This document shows positions 1-6,931 of a stretch of DNA of 21,451 bases, one piece after another. Each line of letters begins with the position of its first letter. Positions within the stretch are counted from its first letter, which is position 1. This DNA is from CAVBBU01 sp963593765 (GTDB lineage Bacteria; Bacillota; Clostridia; Lachnospirales; Lachnospiraceae). Under the pieces are notes generated by a model. That model did not search any database, was not told where the DNA came from, and saw nothing but the letters and a program-made list of their open reading frames with translations. A program made the position numbers and the translations under genes. The stretch spans positions 1 through 21,451 of the forward strand of contig CAVBBU010000026.1 in the NCBI GenBank assembly GCA_963593765.1, read 5' to 3'.

Positions 1-251
1 GCGGATTTTTTAACTACGACAAAAGGGTTATGATAAGCACGCTTGCGTTTACCACGGCAGCTGCGGTGCTTGACTTTGTAAAGGCGCTTCCAGAATTTAT
101 ACATAATATACTTCCTGGATATTCTATGCTAGAGAGTATAGCTACAGTTCTTCCGCTATCTAAGTATGGCACTGGGTGGGTGATGCCGGCGATTGTTGGA
201 TTAATTATCGGATTAGCTTTGCATTTTGCATTTAACTCACATTCAAAATAG
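1..251 (+). CDS. brnQ: Branched-chain amino acid carrier, C-terminal fragment (BrnQ-like)
   Basis: This is the 3' end of a gene that enters from the left edge. The frame is open from base 3 to the TAG at 249-251, giving about 82 residues. The fragment has two hydrophobic segments: one after the NYDKR motif, and a C-terminal one following LPLSKYGTGWVMPAIVG. The LPL-x(3-4)-G-GW-x-P pattern followed by a last helix is how I remember the C-terminus of the LIVCS/BrnQ family of Na+ (or H+)-coupled Leu/Ile/Val importers in the cytoplasmic membrane. The internal ATG at 30 is simply Met in the middle of a membrane protein and is not a start. A strong terminator follows 29 bases after the stop. The family call rests on a short fragment, so another amino acid permease is possible. 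Confidence 0.7.
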   Translation, partial: GFFNYDKRVMISTLAFTTAAAVLDFVKALPEFIHNILPGYSMLESIATVLPLSKYGTGWVMPAIVGLIIGLALHFAFNSHSK

Positions 252-279
252 TCAAAACCTCGAGTATACACTAAAGAAT

Positions 280-335
280 ATCTGCATATATGTGCCAAGA
301 CTCAGGTCAAATATATGCAGATTTTTATTTTATTT
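280..335 (+). terminator. Intrinsic terminator of the brnQ-like gene
   Basis: A perfect 12-bp inverted repeat (ATCTGCATATAT at 280-291 and ATATATGCAGAT at 311-322) is followed on the plus strand by a T-rich tract, TTTATTTTATTT. It lies just after the stop codon at 251. Confidence 0.85.
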
Positions 336-377
336 CTATTGTTTAAATTTGCATTATATAAATATTTATAAACAGTC

Positions 378-455
378 GTATATTCCGAATAAAGCAGTGC
401 TCGCAGCTACGCTGAAAACCGCTATGCGCTGCTCACACTCTTTATTCGGATATAC
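378..455. repeat. 78-bp palindromic hairpin element
   Basis: The outer arms are GTATAT(T)CCGAATAAAG (378-394) and CTTTATTCGGATATAC (440-455): 16 paired bases with one bulged T. Inside are two more short stems, AGTG/CACT (396-399 with 436-439) and GCAGC/GCTGC (403-407 with 428-432), capped by a loop of about 20 bases. Neither strand has a T-tract after the arm, so it is not a standard terminator. It stands alone between two proper terminators. It may be a REP/MITE-like intergenic palindrome or a small structured RNA. I see no second copy in the window. Confidence 0.5.
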
Positions 456-474
456 TCTGAATTGTAATTTCGTT

Positions 475-511
475 AAAAACTGTCAGTTAACATTTACTGC
501 TAACTGACAGT
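475..511 (-). terminator. Intrinsic terminator of pckA
   Basis: A perfect 11-bp stem (ACTGTCAGTTA at 479-489 with TAACTGACAGT at 501-511) is followed, read on the minus strand, by TTTT(T) at 479-475. It lies 36 bases downstream of the pckA stop. The plus-strand side has no good T-tract. Confidence 0.85.
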
Positions 512-546
512 CTACTAATTTTATTATATTAAATTTTTCTCCGCAA

Positions 547-2151
547 TTATGCCTTAGGGCCTGCTGCAACAAGTGCCTTTCCGGCTGCATTGCTCTCGTA
601 CTTAGCAAAGTTCTTTACGAATCTGCTTGCTAGGTCGACAGCCTTCTTCTCCCACTCTGCTGCATCTGCATATGTATCTCTAGGATCAAGGATAGCTGGG
701 TCAACACCTGGAAGCTCTGTAGGAACCTCAAAATCAAAATGAGGTATCTTCTTTGTAGGTGCACTGTTTATAGCTCCACTAAGTATAGCATCTATAATAC
801 CACGAGTATCCTTTATAGATATTCTCTTTCCTGTTCCGTTCCAGCCTGTGTTTACCAGATAAGCCTTAGCTCCACTCTTTTCCATCTTCTTAACAAGCTC
901 CTCTGCATACTTTGTAGGATGGAGCTCCAAAAATGCCTGTCCGAAGCAAGCTGAGAATGTAGGTGTAGGCTCTGTTATGCCACGCTCTGTACCTGCAAGC
1001 TTAGCTGTAAAGCCTGATAGGAAGTAGTACTTAGTCTGCTCTGGTGTAAGTATAGATACAGGAGGAAGTACTCCGAATGCATCTGCAGAAAGGAATATAA
1101 CATTCTTAGCTGCAGGGCCTGCTGATATAGGCTTTACTATATTAGTAATATGGTTAATAGGATAAGATACACGAGTATTCTCTGTTACTGACTTATCTGC
1201 AAAGTCGATCTTACCATTTGCATCAAGTGTAACATTCTCAAGAAGTGCATCTCTCTTTATAGCATTATATATATCTGGCTCTGATTCCTTATCAAGGTTT
1301 ATAACCTTTGCATAGCAGCCACCCTCGAAGTTGAACACGCCCTTGTCATCCCAGCCGTGCTCATCGTCACCTATAAGAAGTCTCTTAGGATCTGTAGAAA
1401 GTGTTGTCTTACCTGTTCCAGAAAGTCCGAAGAATATAGCTGTGTTCTCTCCGTTCATGTCTGTGTTAGCTGAGCAGTGCATAGAAGCCATACCCTTAAG
1501 AGGTAGGAAGTAGTTCATCATAGAGAACATACCCTTCTTCATCTCACCGCCATACCATGTATTGATTATAACCTGCTCACGAGATGTGATATTAAATACT
1601 ACAGCTGTCTCAGAATTAAGTCCAAGCTCCTTATAGTTTTCTACCTTAGCCTTAGAAGCATTGTATACTATAAAGTCAGGCTTGAAGCTTGCTAGCTCCT
1701 CATCAGTAGGCTTGATAAACATGTTTGTAACAAAATGTGCCTGCCAAGCAACCTCAACGATAAATCTTATAGCCATACGAGTATCCTTGTTAGCACCGCA
1801 GAATGCATCTACTACATATAGCTTCTTGTTAGAAAGCTCCTTAACTGCAAGATCCTTAACTGCATCCCAAGCCTCCTTAGATGCTGGATGGTTGTCGTTC
1901 TTGTACTCATCACTAGTCCACCAAACAGTGTCCTTAGAGTTCTCATCCATAACTATATACTTATCCTTAGGTGAGCGTCCAGTATATATACCTGTCATAA
2001 CGTTAACTGCACCAAGCTCACTAACCTGTCCCTTTTCATAGCCTGTAAGGCTTGACTTTGTTTCCTCTTCAAATAATGTGTCATATGAAGGGTTATGAAC
2101 TATCTCTGTTACACCTGTGATACCATATTGACTTAAATCTACATTTGCCAT
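547..2151 (-). CDS. pckA: Phosphoenolpyruvate carboxykinase (ATP)
   Basis: This 534-residue protein, full length for the family, catalyses ATP-dependent interconversion of oxaloacetate and PEP plus CO2 in the cytosol. In anaerobes it often runs toward oxaloacetate, for fermentation. Visible motifs are TGRSPKDK (about 57-64, Arg substrate contact), YGGEMKKGMF (200-209, metal/substrate Lys), the kinase-1 P-loop GLSGTGKTT (242-250), the metal-binding segment starting GDDEHGWDD (261-269) and FNFEGGCY (273-280). The start is supported by AGGAG 7 bases upstream of ATG. It is transcribed alone from a consensus promoter at 2214-2242 and ends in its own hairpin terminator. I see nothing missing or truncated. 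Confidence 0.97.
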   Translation of the reverse strand: MANVDLSQYGITGVTEIVHNPSYDTLFEEETKSSLTGYEKGQVSELGAVNVMTGIYTGRSPKDKYIVMDENSKDTVWWTSDEYKNDNHPASKEAWDAVKDLAVKELSNKKLYVVDAFCGANKDTRMAIRFIVEVAWQAHFVTNMFIKPTDEELASFKPDFIVYNASKAKVENYKELGLNSETAVVFNITSREQVIINTWYGGEMKKGMFSMMNYFLPLKGMASMHCSANTDMNGENTAIFFGLSGTGKTTLSTDPKRLLIGDDEHGWDDKGVFNFEGGCYAKVINLDKESEPDIYNAIKRDALLENVTLDANGKIDFADKSVTENTRVSYPINHITNIVKPISAGPAAKNVIFLSADAFGVLPPVSILTPEQTKYYFLSGFTAKLAGTERGITEPTPTFSACFGQAFLELHPTKYAEELVKKMEKSGAKAYLVNTGWNGTGKRISIKDTRGIIDAILSGAINSAPTKKIPHFDFEVPTELPGVDPAILDPRDTYADAAEWEKKAVDLASRFVKNFAKYESNAAGKALVAAGPKA

Positions 2152-2213
2152 AGCTTTCTCCTCTTTCTTAAATATAGTTAACTAATGGCTTTTTGTTTCC
2201 AGCCACGTGTTCC

Positions 2214-2242
2214 ATTATAAAAACATATTGACAAAAAATCAA
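2214..2242 (-). promoter_or_regulatory. Sigma-A-type promoter of pckA
   Basis: On the minus strand, -35 TTGATT (2242-2237) and -10 TATAAT (2219-2214) are separated by exactly 17 bases. The predicted start near 2207 gives a leader of about 55 nt before the ATG. An inverted repeat ATGCG-TT-CGCAT (2256-2267) sits about 14 bases upstream of the -35 and could be an operator. Confidence 0.7.
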
Positions 2243-2396
2243 CAAGAATATTTGTATGCGTTCGCATTTTTGCACCTGCTATTGTATATACGGATGAACA
2301 GGCATTTTGTGATCTGGCTCATGTTGTATTCTTAACACACTCTCTTAAAAGTGTTTAGCAGCCTATGATAGGCTTCTGTGTAGTAATCTGTGTATG

Positions 2397-2429
2397 GCTT
2401 CTGTTTATAGCTTCTGTTTATAGCTTCTG
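2397..2429. repeat. Short tandem repeat, 13-bp unit
   Basis: GCTTCTGTTTATA occurs at 2397-2409 and again at 2410-2422, followed by a partial third copy GCTTCTG (2423-2429). A diverged GGCTTCTGTG lies just upstream at 2371-2380. Function is unknown. Confidence 0.8.
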
Positions 2430-2514
2430 CCTTGTCCTTATTCGTTTGTCAATTATTAATATCATATGCAAAAGCATTTCTTATTCTATTCTTGATTCTA
2501 TCGTAAATCACATC

Positions 2515-2565
2515 TTGACATATACTCCCTAGGGGTATATTATGCATATACTACCAGGGAGTATA
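2515..2565 (+). promoter_or_regulatory. csoR-copA promoter with two CsoR boxes
   Basis: -35 TTGACA (2515-2520), a 17-bp spacer and -10 TATTAT (2538-2543) form a near-consensus promoter. The whole spacer is the pseudo-palindrome TATACTCCCTAGGGGTATA (2521-2539), which matches the known G/C-tract CsoR operator pattern (ATACC-like arms around CTAGGG). A second copy, TATACTACCAGGGAGTATA (2547-2565), lies over the predicted start site with centres 26 bp apart. Inference: apo-CsoR bound here blocks RNA polymerase, and Cu(I) releases it. Confidence 0.88.
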
Positions 2566-2612
2566 TACAACAAGTCACTTCCCCTAGAATATAACAATTA
2601 AGCGAGGCAATT

Positions 2613-2918
2613 ATGGCAAACAAAAAATGCTGCTGCAGTTGCAAGAAAACTGTGCGAGATGAAAAGGAAAAGAAGTCTCTTATTAACCGGCTTCATAGGA
2701 TAGAAGGACAGATTCGTGGCATAGAGGCTATGCTTGAATCTGATTCCTATTGCAATGACATATTACAGCAATCTGCTGCCGCTAGCTACGCTATCAATGC
2801 ATTTAACAAGGAGCTTCTTGGAAGCCACATAAAAAACTGCGTAGCTAGAGATCTGCACGATGGCAAGGACGAAGTAATAGTTGAGCTTATATCAACTGTT
2901 CAAAAGCTTATGAAGTAA
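2613..2918 (+). CDS. csoR: Copper-sensing transcriptional repressor CsoR
   Basis: This 101-residue all-helical repressor belongs to the CsoR/RcnR family (DUF156). The Cu(I) ligand triad C-H-C is present: C47 (SYCNDIL), H72 and C76 (SHIKNC). The N-terminal helix RLHRIEGQIRGIE (26-38) carries the family's Arg/Lys DNA-binding face. GAGG sits 6 bases before the ATG. It is the first gene of a two-gene operon with copA (10-base gap), and two operator-like boxes lie in its own promoter, so it should be autoregulated. Unusual is an N-terminal Cys cluster, C6-C7-C8-x-C10, ahead of the conserved fold, which could add a metal site. A nickel or persulfide sensor of the same family is unlikely given the copA partner. 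Confidence 0.95.
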   Translation: MANKKCCCSCKKTVRDEKEKKSLINRLHRIEGQIRGIEAMLESDSYCNDILQQSAAASYAINAFNKELLGSHIKNCVARDLHDGKDEVIVELISTVQKLMK

Positions 2919-2928
2919 GGAGCATGCT

Positions 2929-5442
2929 ATGGAATATTATAATATAACTGGTATGAGCTGTGCTGCCTGCTCTGCCAGAGTAGAAAAAGCAGTGTCAAAG
3001 ATTTCGGGAGTCAGTGAGGTAAGTGTTAATCTTCTTACTAATACTATGTCCGTAACTGGAAGTGCTAAAAGCAGCGACATTATAGCCGCCGTTAAAAATG
3101 CTGGCTATGGTGCGGCTTTAAAGGACTCTGACAGCTCTGCCCTAGGTGCGCCATCTAATGACAACGAGCTGACCGATACTCAAACTCCTATTCTAAGAAA
3201 AAGACTTATAGCCTCCATAGGCTTTTTAATTATACTTATGTACTTTTCTATGGGCCATATGATGCTTGGTCTTCCGCTTCCTAGTTGGTTTAATAATAAT
3301 CATGTCGCCATGGGGCTTGTTCAGCTTCTGCTTACGACTATCATTATAGTAATAAATCAAAAGTTTTTTATAAGCGGTACTAAGGCTGCACTTAATGGAT
3401 CGCCTAACATGGACACCTTAGTTGCTCTCGGATCCGGCATCTCTTATATATGGAGCGTATATATACTTTTTCTTATGACTGCCTCTGTTGTAAATGCCGA
3501 CGAATCCGCTACAATGCGATACATGGATGAGTTTTATTTTGAATCCGCTGCTATGATACTTACACTTATAACAGTAGGGAAAATGCTTGAGGCAAGATCT
3601 AAAGGAAGGACAACAGATGCACTTAAGTCTCTTATGAAGCTGTCGCCTCAAACTGCTACGCTGTATATAGACAATTCCGAAAAAACCGTTCCTATATCAG
3701 CTGTTAAGGTTGATGATATATTTGTCGTAAAGCCTGGCGAGGCTGTTCCTGTAGACGGCACTGTGATATATGGATCTAGTGCCATAAACGAGGCTGCACT
3801 TACCGGCGAGAGCATACCTGTAGACAAAGCTATAGGGGACAATGTCTGTGCAGCCACCATTAACCAGTCCGGATATATACGCTGCAAGGCTACAAGAGTT
3901 GGCAGTGATACTACTCTATCTCAGATAATAAAAATGGTTAGCGATGCTTCTGCTACTAAAGCACCTATAGCTAAAATTGCAGATAAGGTATCTGGCATAT
4001 TTGTTCCTACAGTTATCTGCATTGCCCTCGTTACAACTATTGTTTGGCTGCTTCTTGGCAGAGACTTAGCATTTGCACTTGCAAGAGGAATTTCTGTTTT
4101 AGTAATTAGCTGTCCATGTGCTCTTGGGCTTGCTACTCCTGTTGCCATTATGGTCGGAAGCGGAGTTGGTGCTAAGAATGGAATACTTTTTAAAAATGCA
4201 CCTACGCTTGAAGCAGCAGGAAAGGTAGAGGCTGTTGTTCTTGATAAGACCGGTACTATAACTAAGGGCGAGCCTGTCGTTACTAATATATATCCTACTG
4301 GTGAATATAATGAAGCTTCGCTTTTAGAGCTTGCATATTCGCTAGAGATAAAAAGTGAGCATCCGCTTGCAAAGGCAATAGTAAGCAGGGCAAAGGAGCT
4401 TAATATAAGCTTCTTTGATATAGATACCTTTAATGCACTGCCAGGTAATGGAATTACAGCTACCTATAATGGCATTTCTCTAACTGCCGGAAGCTACAAA
4501 TATATAAGTAGCATTATGGATATTCCTGCTGATATAAAAAGCAAGGCTGACATACTTTCTAACGAGGGAAAGACTCCTCTTCTTTTTGCAAAAGGGGGCA
4601 ATGTCTGCGGCTTGATAGCTGTTGCAGATACTATAAAGCCTGATAGTAAAGAGGCTATCCTAGAGCTAAAGAACATGGGCATAAGGGTACTTATGCTTAC
4701 TGGCGATAATGAGAAAACTGCTATGGCTATAGGTTCTGAAGTTGGCGTAGATGAAGTAATCGCCGGAGTGCTTCCAGATGGGAAAGAGGCTGTAATTAAG
4801 GAGCTGATGAATAGCTACAAGGTTGCTATGGTTGGTGATGGAATTAATGATGCACCTGCACTTACCAGAGCAGATATAGGCATAGCCATAGGTGCAGGAA
4901 GTGATATAGCTATAGATTCTGCTTCTGTCGTGCTTATGAAAAATAGCTTAATGGATGTTCCTGCTGCTATAAGGCTAAGCAGAAATGTCCTAAGAAATAT
5001 TCACGAAAATCTATTTTGGGCATTTATATATAATATTATAGGTATACCTCTTGCAGCAGGCTGCTTTATAGCCTTTGGTTTAAAGCTTAATCCTATGTTT
5101 GGTGCTGCTGCTATGAGCCTATCAAGCTTTAGTGTTGTATCAAATGCACTTAGGCTTAACCTATGTAATATATATAGTTCAAAAAGAGATTACAAAATAA
5201 AAGGTAAAAATAAGGAGCGTATTACTATGAATAATTCAAAAACAATCAAAATCGAAGGAATGATGTGCGGTCACTGCGAGGCCAGAGTTAAAAAAGCTCT
5301 TTCAGAGCTTCCAGAGGTTAGCGAGGCTATAGTAAGCCATGAAAAGGGCAATGCTATAATAAAGCTAAGCTCTGAAATCTCCGACGATAAAATCAAAAAA
5401 ACTATAGAGGAGCAAGGATATACGGTGGTGGATATACAGTGA
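2929..5442 (+). CDS. copA: Cu(I)-exporting P1B-type ATPase CopA with C-terminal CopZ-like domain
   Basis: This 837-residue membrane pump exports Cu(I) using ATP. In order it has an N-terminal heavy-metal domain (residues 1-65, GMSCAAC with C11 and C14), membrane helices from about 93, the actuator TGE (292-294), the membrane metal site C395-P-C397, the phosphorylation motif DKTGT (439-443), the SEHP nucleotide loop (476-479), GDGIND (636-641), and the Cu(I)-pump signatures YN (701-702) and MSLSS (729-733). The usual end of the family, around SNALRL (738-743), is followed here by a basic linker and a second full heavy-metal domain (about 770-837, C780 and C783). AAGGAG overlaps the csoR stop, so the genes are translationally close. 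No terminator follows; the next gene, on the other strand, begins its stop codon 8 bases away. Confidence 0.96.
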   Translation: MEYYNITGMSCAACSARVEKAVSKISGVSEVSVNLLTNTMSVTGSAKSSDIIAAVKNAGYGAALKDSDSSALGAPSNDNELTDTQTPILRKRLIASIGFLIILMYFSMGHMMLGLPLPSWFNNNHVAMGLVQLLLTTIIIVINQKFFISGTKAALNGSPNMDTLVALGSGISYIWSVYILFLMTASVVNADESATMRYMDEFYFESAAMILTLITVGKMLEARSKGRTTDALKSLMKLSPQTATLYIDNSEKTVPISAVKVDDIFVVKPGEAVPVDGTVIYGSSAINEAALTGESIPVDKAIGDNVCAATINQSGYIRCKATRVGSDTTLSQIIKMVSDASATKAPIAKIADKVSGIFVPTVICIALVTTIVWLLLGRDLAFALARGISVLVISCPCALGLATPVAIMVGSGVGAKNGILFKNAPTLEAAGKVEAVVLDKTGTITKGEPVVTNIYPTGEYNEASLLELAYSLEIKSEHPLAKAIVSRAKELNISFFDIDTFNALPGNGITATYNGISLTAGSYKYISSIMDIPADIKSKADILSNEGKTPLLFAKGGNVCGLIAVADTIKPDSKEAILELKNMGIRVLMLTGDNEKTAMAIGSEVGVDEVIAGVLPDGKEAVIKELMNSYKVAMVGDGINDAPALTRADIGIAIGAGSDIAIDSASVVLMKNSLMDVPAAIRLSRNVLRNIHENLFWAFIYNIIGIPLAAGCFIAFGLKLNPMFGAAAMSLSSFSVVSNALRLNLCNIYSSKRDYKIKGKNKERITMNNSKTIKIEGMMCGHCEARVKKALSELPEVSEAIVSHEKGNAIIKLSSEISDDKIKKTIEEQGYTVVDIQ
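5227..5442 (+). CDS. Possible internally initiated CopZ copper chaperone (in frame with copA)
   Basis: Within copA, codon 767 is an ATG preceded by AAGGAG (5212-5217) with a 9-base spacing, as good as most true starts in this window. Initiation there would give a 71-residue protein with the GMMCGHC metal loop (C14 and C17 of the short product). That is a complete ferredoxin-like heavy-metal domain of the usual CopZ length. The codons before it (5188-5226) are A-rich, encode a Lys/Arg-rich linker, and look like an intergenic spacer that lost its stop. What is seen is the start signal and the domain; that a separate protein is made is inference. It may equally act only as a fused C-terminal domain. 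Confidence 0.45.
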   Translation: MNNSKTIKIEGMMCGHCEARVKKALSELPEVSEAIVSHEKGNAIIKLSSEISDDKIKKTIEEQGYTVVDIQ

Positions 5443-5450
5443 TACATCAC

Positions 5451-6725
5451 TTAAATTAACCAAGCCGGTACGTACCAGTTCTTTTCGTCCACTGGTAGTA
5501 GGTCGTTTGCCATGCAAACTACACTCCCAGTTCCAATTTCTACTTTTAAGGACTCTAAGCCCTCAAAGGTAGATTCCTGAGTAATGGGTTTTAATACATC
5601 AAAATTTTTAATAGATGTCCTTCCAGGCGATGCCGATTTTTTAATTTCTATCGGAGAAAGCTTACCACTTTGGTAAAGTAGCAAGTCGATTTCCTTCTTG
5701 TCCTTGTCTCTATAATAAAAAATCGGCGGCTCTTTGCCTGCATTTAAATAGCTCTTATAGATTTCCGAAAAAACATAGCTCTCAAAGAACGCCCCAGACA
5801 TAGCACCCCTTTCTAATGCTTCTGGATTGCCCCATTTCAAAAGATATGCCGCAAGACCTGTGTCTAGGAAATGAAGTAGCGGCATTTTTACCACTCGTTT
5901 GAGTGCATTGTTGTGATATGGCTGCACAAGAGCAACTGTATGAGACGACACCAAAATAGAAAGCCATTTTTTTGCCGTTGGTCCTGAAATACCTGCCGCA
6001 CTTGCCAGCTCCTCGTATACAACCGGCTTTGATGTCTGAGCAGCCACAATGGTCATAAAATTGTAAAACTGCATTTCATCAGCAACCTGTGCAAGATCTC
6101 GGATATCCCTTTGCAGATAGGTATCAACATAGGAACGATAATATGTCTCCCAATCTATATTTTTGTCTGCGTAGAGTTCTGGCATAGAGCCCTTAAATAT
6201 CCTTTGATAGATCTCATTCAAATCCCTTTTTCTTCTTACAGACAAACGCCTCATTAGATATTCGGCATCTGTTTGGAATGGCTTGCTTGGCTCTTGGTAG
6301 ATTTCTGCATCTGACAAACCAAGCAGATTTACTATGCCAACTCGTCCTGCCAGACTTTCACTGACATTATTCATAAGCCTAAAAGACTGCGAGCCTGTAA
6401 TCCAAAAGTCTCCCTTTTGTTTGGAGCGATCAACGCTCATTTTAATATATGGGAGCAACTCGGTTGCATATTGAATCTCGTCTATCAGAACAGGAGGAGA
6501 ATACCTCTGTAAAAAAAGTGCTGGATCGTTCTTTGCTAGGTATCTGATATCAGGATCATCTAGTGTGACATATTTTCGCTCTATACCCTCATTTTTTTGT
6601 GCCTCTGACAGGCTTTGTAGCAAGGTCGTTTTTCCAACCTGTCTCGGTCCTGTCACCAGTAACACAGGAAACATTTTTGACACCCGTGCTATCGTATCTT
6701 CAGCAGCTCGCTTGATATATGCCAC
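5451..6725 (-). CDS. AAA-family ATPase with DUF4143 (AAA_14) domain
   Basis: This 424-residue protein has a P-loop GPRQVGKTT (26-34), Walker B VLIDE (79-83), a possible sensor ITGSQ (109-113) and a possible arginine finger in SLAGR (124-128). A winged-helix-like DUF4143 region spans roughly 190-300. A C-terminal PD-(D/E)xK-like core follows: E315, EID (345-347) and EIK (360-362). Proteins of this family are common, often mobile, and have no settled function. I chose the GTG at 6725 because AAGGGAGGG lies 6 bases upstream; a GTG at 6743 in the same frame would bury that site. Leu CTG/TTG and Arg CGN codons are frequent, unlike the CTT/AGA-rich neighbours, which suggests horizontal acquisition. 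It has its own promoter at 6830-6858. Confidence 0.9.
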   Translation of the reverse strand: MAYIKRAAEDTIARVSKMFPVLLVTGPRQVGKTTLLQSLSEAQKNEGIERKYVTLDDPDIRYLAKNDPALFLQRYSPPVLIDEIQYATELLPYIKMSVDRSKQKGDFWITGSQSFRLMNNVSESLAGRVGIVNLLGLSDAEIYQEPSKPFQTDAEYLMRRLSVRRKRDLNEIYQRIFKGSMPELYADKNIDWETYYRSYVDTYLQRDIRDLAQVADEMQFYNFMTIVAAQTSKPVVYEELASAAGISGPTAKKWLSILVSSHTVALVQPYHNNALKRVVKMPLLHFLDTGLAAYLLKWGNPEALERGAMSGAFFESYVFSEIYKSYLNAGKEPPIFYYRDKDKKEIDLLLYQSGKLSPIEIKKSASPGRTSIKNFDVLKPITQESTFEGLESLKVEIGTGSVVCMANDLLPVDEKNWYVPAWLI

Positions 6726-6829
6726 AACAATCCCTCCCTTCACCGATAAGAAACCATAGACAACTTCAATCGGAATGTTTAACCGTAATGTTCTAGCTGA
6801 AATGTTTGGCTAAATTAAATCGCAATTTT

Positions 6830-6858
6830 ATTATAGCCAGAATATTTGAGGCCGTCAA
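6830..6858 (-). promoter_or_regulatory. Promoter of the DUF4143 ATPase gene
   Basis: On the minus strand, TTGACG (6858-6853), a 17-bp spacer and TATAAT (6835-6830) are near consensus. A start near 6823 leaves an untranslated leader of about 100 nt before the GTG at 6725. Confidence 0.72.
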
Positions 6859-6879
6859 TAGAGATTATAAAACCCACAC

Positions 6880-6906
6880 AAAAAGCAGGAGTTTGTTAGC
6901 TCCTGC
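6880..6906 (-). terminator. Intrinsic terminator of the MFS gene
   Basis: GCAGGAG/CTCCTGC (6885-6891 with 6900-6906) forms a 7-bp GC-rich stem followed by TTTTT on the minus strand (6884-6880). It lies 25 bases after the MFS stop and just upstream of the ATPase promoter, so it insulates the two genes. Confidence 0.85.
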
Positions 6907-6931
6907 CTTCATTATAAAACAAACTTAATTC

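Larger units (their letters stand above)
2152..2612. other. Divergent regulatory region between pckA and csoR
   Basis: This 461-bp stretch without a gene holds the pckA promoter (2214-2242), a 12-bp interrupted palindrome (2256-2267), a 15-bp palindrome AGCCTATGATAGGCT (2360-2374), a 13-bp tandem repeat (2397-2429), and the csoR promoter with two operators (2515-2565). No credible small ORF with a Shine-Dalgarno was seen. Confidence 0.7.

Noticed and set aside
226..507. Open frame of 93 codons on the plus strand between brnQ and pckA
   Set aside because: It spans a terminator, a palindrome and another terminator, has no Shine-Dalgarno, and encodes a composition typical of random AT-rich DNA.
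1661..2041. 126-codon frame antisense to pckA
   Set aside because: It is a shadow of the conserved pckA coding strand with no start signals or recognisable protein.
6726..6743. Upstream GTG start for the DUF4143 ATPase
   Set aside because: The best Shine-Dalgarno (AAGGGAGGG) would lie inside the coding sequence; it fits the GTG at 6725 at ideal distance.
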